A stretch of 6,893 nt of DNA. It comes from Acidobacteriaceae bacterium (GTDB lineage Bacteria > Acidobacteriota > Terriglobia > Terriglobales > Acidobacteriaceae). The DNA is taken from positions 12,604-19,496 of the forward strand of contig PMWR01000633.1 in NCBI GenBank assembly GCA_003166055.1. The letters run 5' to 3'. Shown piece by piece: positions 6,030-6,893 of the stretch (within the stretch, counting starts at the first letter, position 1; every line of letters starts with the position of its first letter). The notes under the pieces were generated by a model. It worked only from the letters and a program-made list of their open reading frames with translations. It searched no databases and was not told where the DNA came from. The translations under genes were made by a program, and so were the position numbers.

Positions 6030-6893
6030 CTACGCGGGCGGCAGGATTTGAAGGGATTTTGCGGCGACTCGGCCGATGCCGCGGAGAATTTGTCTTGCAG
6101 GCCAGTGGCCTTCGGGGTCGGGGAAGAGGATTTCGCCGGTGCGGCGGATTTCGGGCCGGTAGTACCAGCGTTTGAGGAGAGCTAAATGGCCTTGGCGGAT
6201 GGTCGGCGATGAAGGATCGTTGGGTTCGGCGAGGTTGGTGAGGACGGATTCGAGGCGGGTCTCAAGCAGGCCGCGAGGGAGCTTGGCGGGCTGTGGTGTG
6301 GCTTCGGAAGGGACGGAAAGACTCCCCTCAGGGGCTAAAGCCCCGGGGTCTTGATGGCCAAGGTTGGCACGGCTAAAGCCGTGCCCTTTCAAAGCCTCGG
6401 ACCTGATCTCATCCGGTGCGACGATGTTACGGGCCGGCAGTGTTTGGGGTTCTTCCGGGATGGGTTCGATGGCCACCGGTTGAGCGAAAAGCGACGTGGA
6501 GCCGGATTGCTCGTTCTGGATGCGCATGCCGATGGTGGAGAACGGCTGCGGGCCGCGGAGAATGCCACCTTCGTACAGAAAAACGGAAACCTCGGCGGGA
6601 TGGGCGGAGGCCTGGAGGATGACGGCGCGCAACTGGCTCATGGGGCGGACGATTTCAGGAGCGAGGGCGCGGACGGCTTCGATGCGCTGAACCTGGGCGT
6701 GAAGGGCGGCGGCGGATTCGAATTCGAGATCGACGGAGGCCTGGTCGCGCTGGGTGCGGAGGGGAACGAGACGGCTGTCGCCGCGGGTGGAGAGAAAGCT
6801 TTCGACGGCGGCGGATTCTTCGGCGTATCGCTGGTCGGTGCAGCCCTGATAGCAAGGGGCGAGGCACATTTTCATCTCGGAGTAGACACAGCC
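6030..6893 (-). CDS. UvrC-like excinuclease subunit, C-terminal part (5' end outside window), without the RNase H-like nuclease domain
   Basis: The frame is open to the window edge, giving the last 287 residues. Visible residues 2-14 (CVYSEMKMCLAPC) align with the cysteine cluster that follows the GIY-YIG nuclease domain in UvrC, with spacing C-x7-C-x3-C; C18 is extra. Residues 45-77 (RTQRDQASVDLEFESAAALHAQ in part) form a UVR motif, the UvrB-contact helix pair. Residues 88-117 (QLRAVILQ...VSVFLYEGGILRG) resemble the strand that opens the UvrC C-terminal nuclease domain. The expected rest of that domain and the helix-hairpin-helix pair are absent. A low-complexity linker (about 130-205) leads to a lineage-type ending, HLALLKRWYYRPEIRRTGE...GHWPARQILRGIGRV. 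A dual palindrome is read in frame within the linker. It probably acts in nucleotide excision repair or as a Cho-like auxiliary 3'-incision nuclease. The GIY-YIG half is not visible. Confidence 0.78.
   Translation of the reverse strand, partial: GCVYSEMKMCLAPCYQGCTDQRYAEESAAVESFLSTRGDSRLVPLRTQRDQASVDLEFESAAALHAQVQRIEAVRALAPEIVRPMSQLRAVILQASAHPAEVSVFLYEGGILRGPQPFSTIGMRIQNEQSGSTSLFAQPVAIEPIPEEPQTLPARNIVAPDEIRSEALKGHGFSRANLGHQDPGALAPEGSLSVPSEATPQPAKLPRGLLETRLESVLTNLAEPNDPSSPTIRQGHLALLKRWYYRPEIRRTGEILFPDPEGHWPARQILRGIGRVAAKSLQILPPA
6331..6385. repeat. Pair of GGC-TAAA-GCC palindromes inside the uvrC-like gene
   Basis: GGGGCTAAAGCCCC (6331-6344) and GGCACGGCTAAAGCCGTGCC (6366-6385) are perfect inverted repeats. 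They share the core GGCTAAAGCC, have the same TAAA loop and their centres are 38 nt apart. Stems are 5 and 8 bp. On the - strand they are read in frame as GALAPEG and KGHGFSRA within a non-conserved linker, so they do not break the gene. I recall the same core, with similar flanks (gtgccctttcaaagc), as a dispersed element in acidobacterial genomes, comparable to enterobacterial REP elements. That point is from memory and unverified. Confidence 0.7.

Noticed and set aside
6018..6180. GGAGGT followed by a GTG frame on the + strand at the HEAT/uvrC-like boundary
   Set aside because: The 48-codon frame is antisense to the conserved C-terminal block of the UvrC-like protein and has no family resemblance.
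6331..6385. Two similar palindromes considered as a minimal CRISPR array
   Set aside because: There are only two units, with stems of unequal length. They lie within a coding sequence, there is no spacer-repeat periodicity, and no cas genes are present.

Overview
This GC-rich window looks like a chromosomal segment of an Acidobacteriota, probably the Terriglobia/Acidobacteriaceae side. I infer this from three things. The BamD homologue is about twice the usual size and has a basic, Pro/Ala-rich tail. Palindromes of the form GGC-TAAA-GCC (read in protein as HGFSRA and ALAPEG) occur here, and I recall these as scattered through acidobacterial genomes. The gap near 1620 holds a G-run/C-run element of a type I also associate with this group. 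No database search was possible, so the placement is tentative.

Left part (1-1388, + strand): the 3' end of an electron transfer flavoprotein beta subunit gene (etfB), followed after 5 nt by an alpha-subunit gene (etfA). The EtfA FAD domain is unusually divergent. The two products should form a heterodimer that carries electrons between flavin dehydrogenases and a quinone reductase or other partner.

Middle (1389-2071): a convergent intergenic region with no credible gene. It holds several inverted repeats, an exact G8/C7 block next to a 12-bp hairpin (probably an interspersed acidobacterial repeat), and a very strong stem-loop terminator just beyond bamD.

Right part (2072-6893, - strand): six genes in one direction with small gaps. 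In transcription order they are a UvrC-like protein (5' end outside the window), a HEAT-repeat protein, a 32-residue single-pass membrane peptide, a predicted lipoprotein of the DUF1223 family with a CSSC thiol motif, ribulose-phosphate 3-epimerase (rpe), and BamD. The set mixes DNA repair, a scaffold-like protein, a cell-envelope thiol protein, pentose-phosphate metabolism and outer-membrane assembly. It is best read as a co-transcribed housekeeping run rather than one pathway.

I see no defence system, prophage, CRISPR, tRNA or rRNA. The most noteworthy items are the in-frame palindromic repeat pair inside the uvrC-like gene, the 32-codon membrane ORF with an exceptionally strong ribosome binding site, the BamD without a lipobox, and the degenerate EtfA cofactor site.
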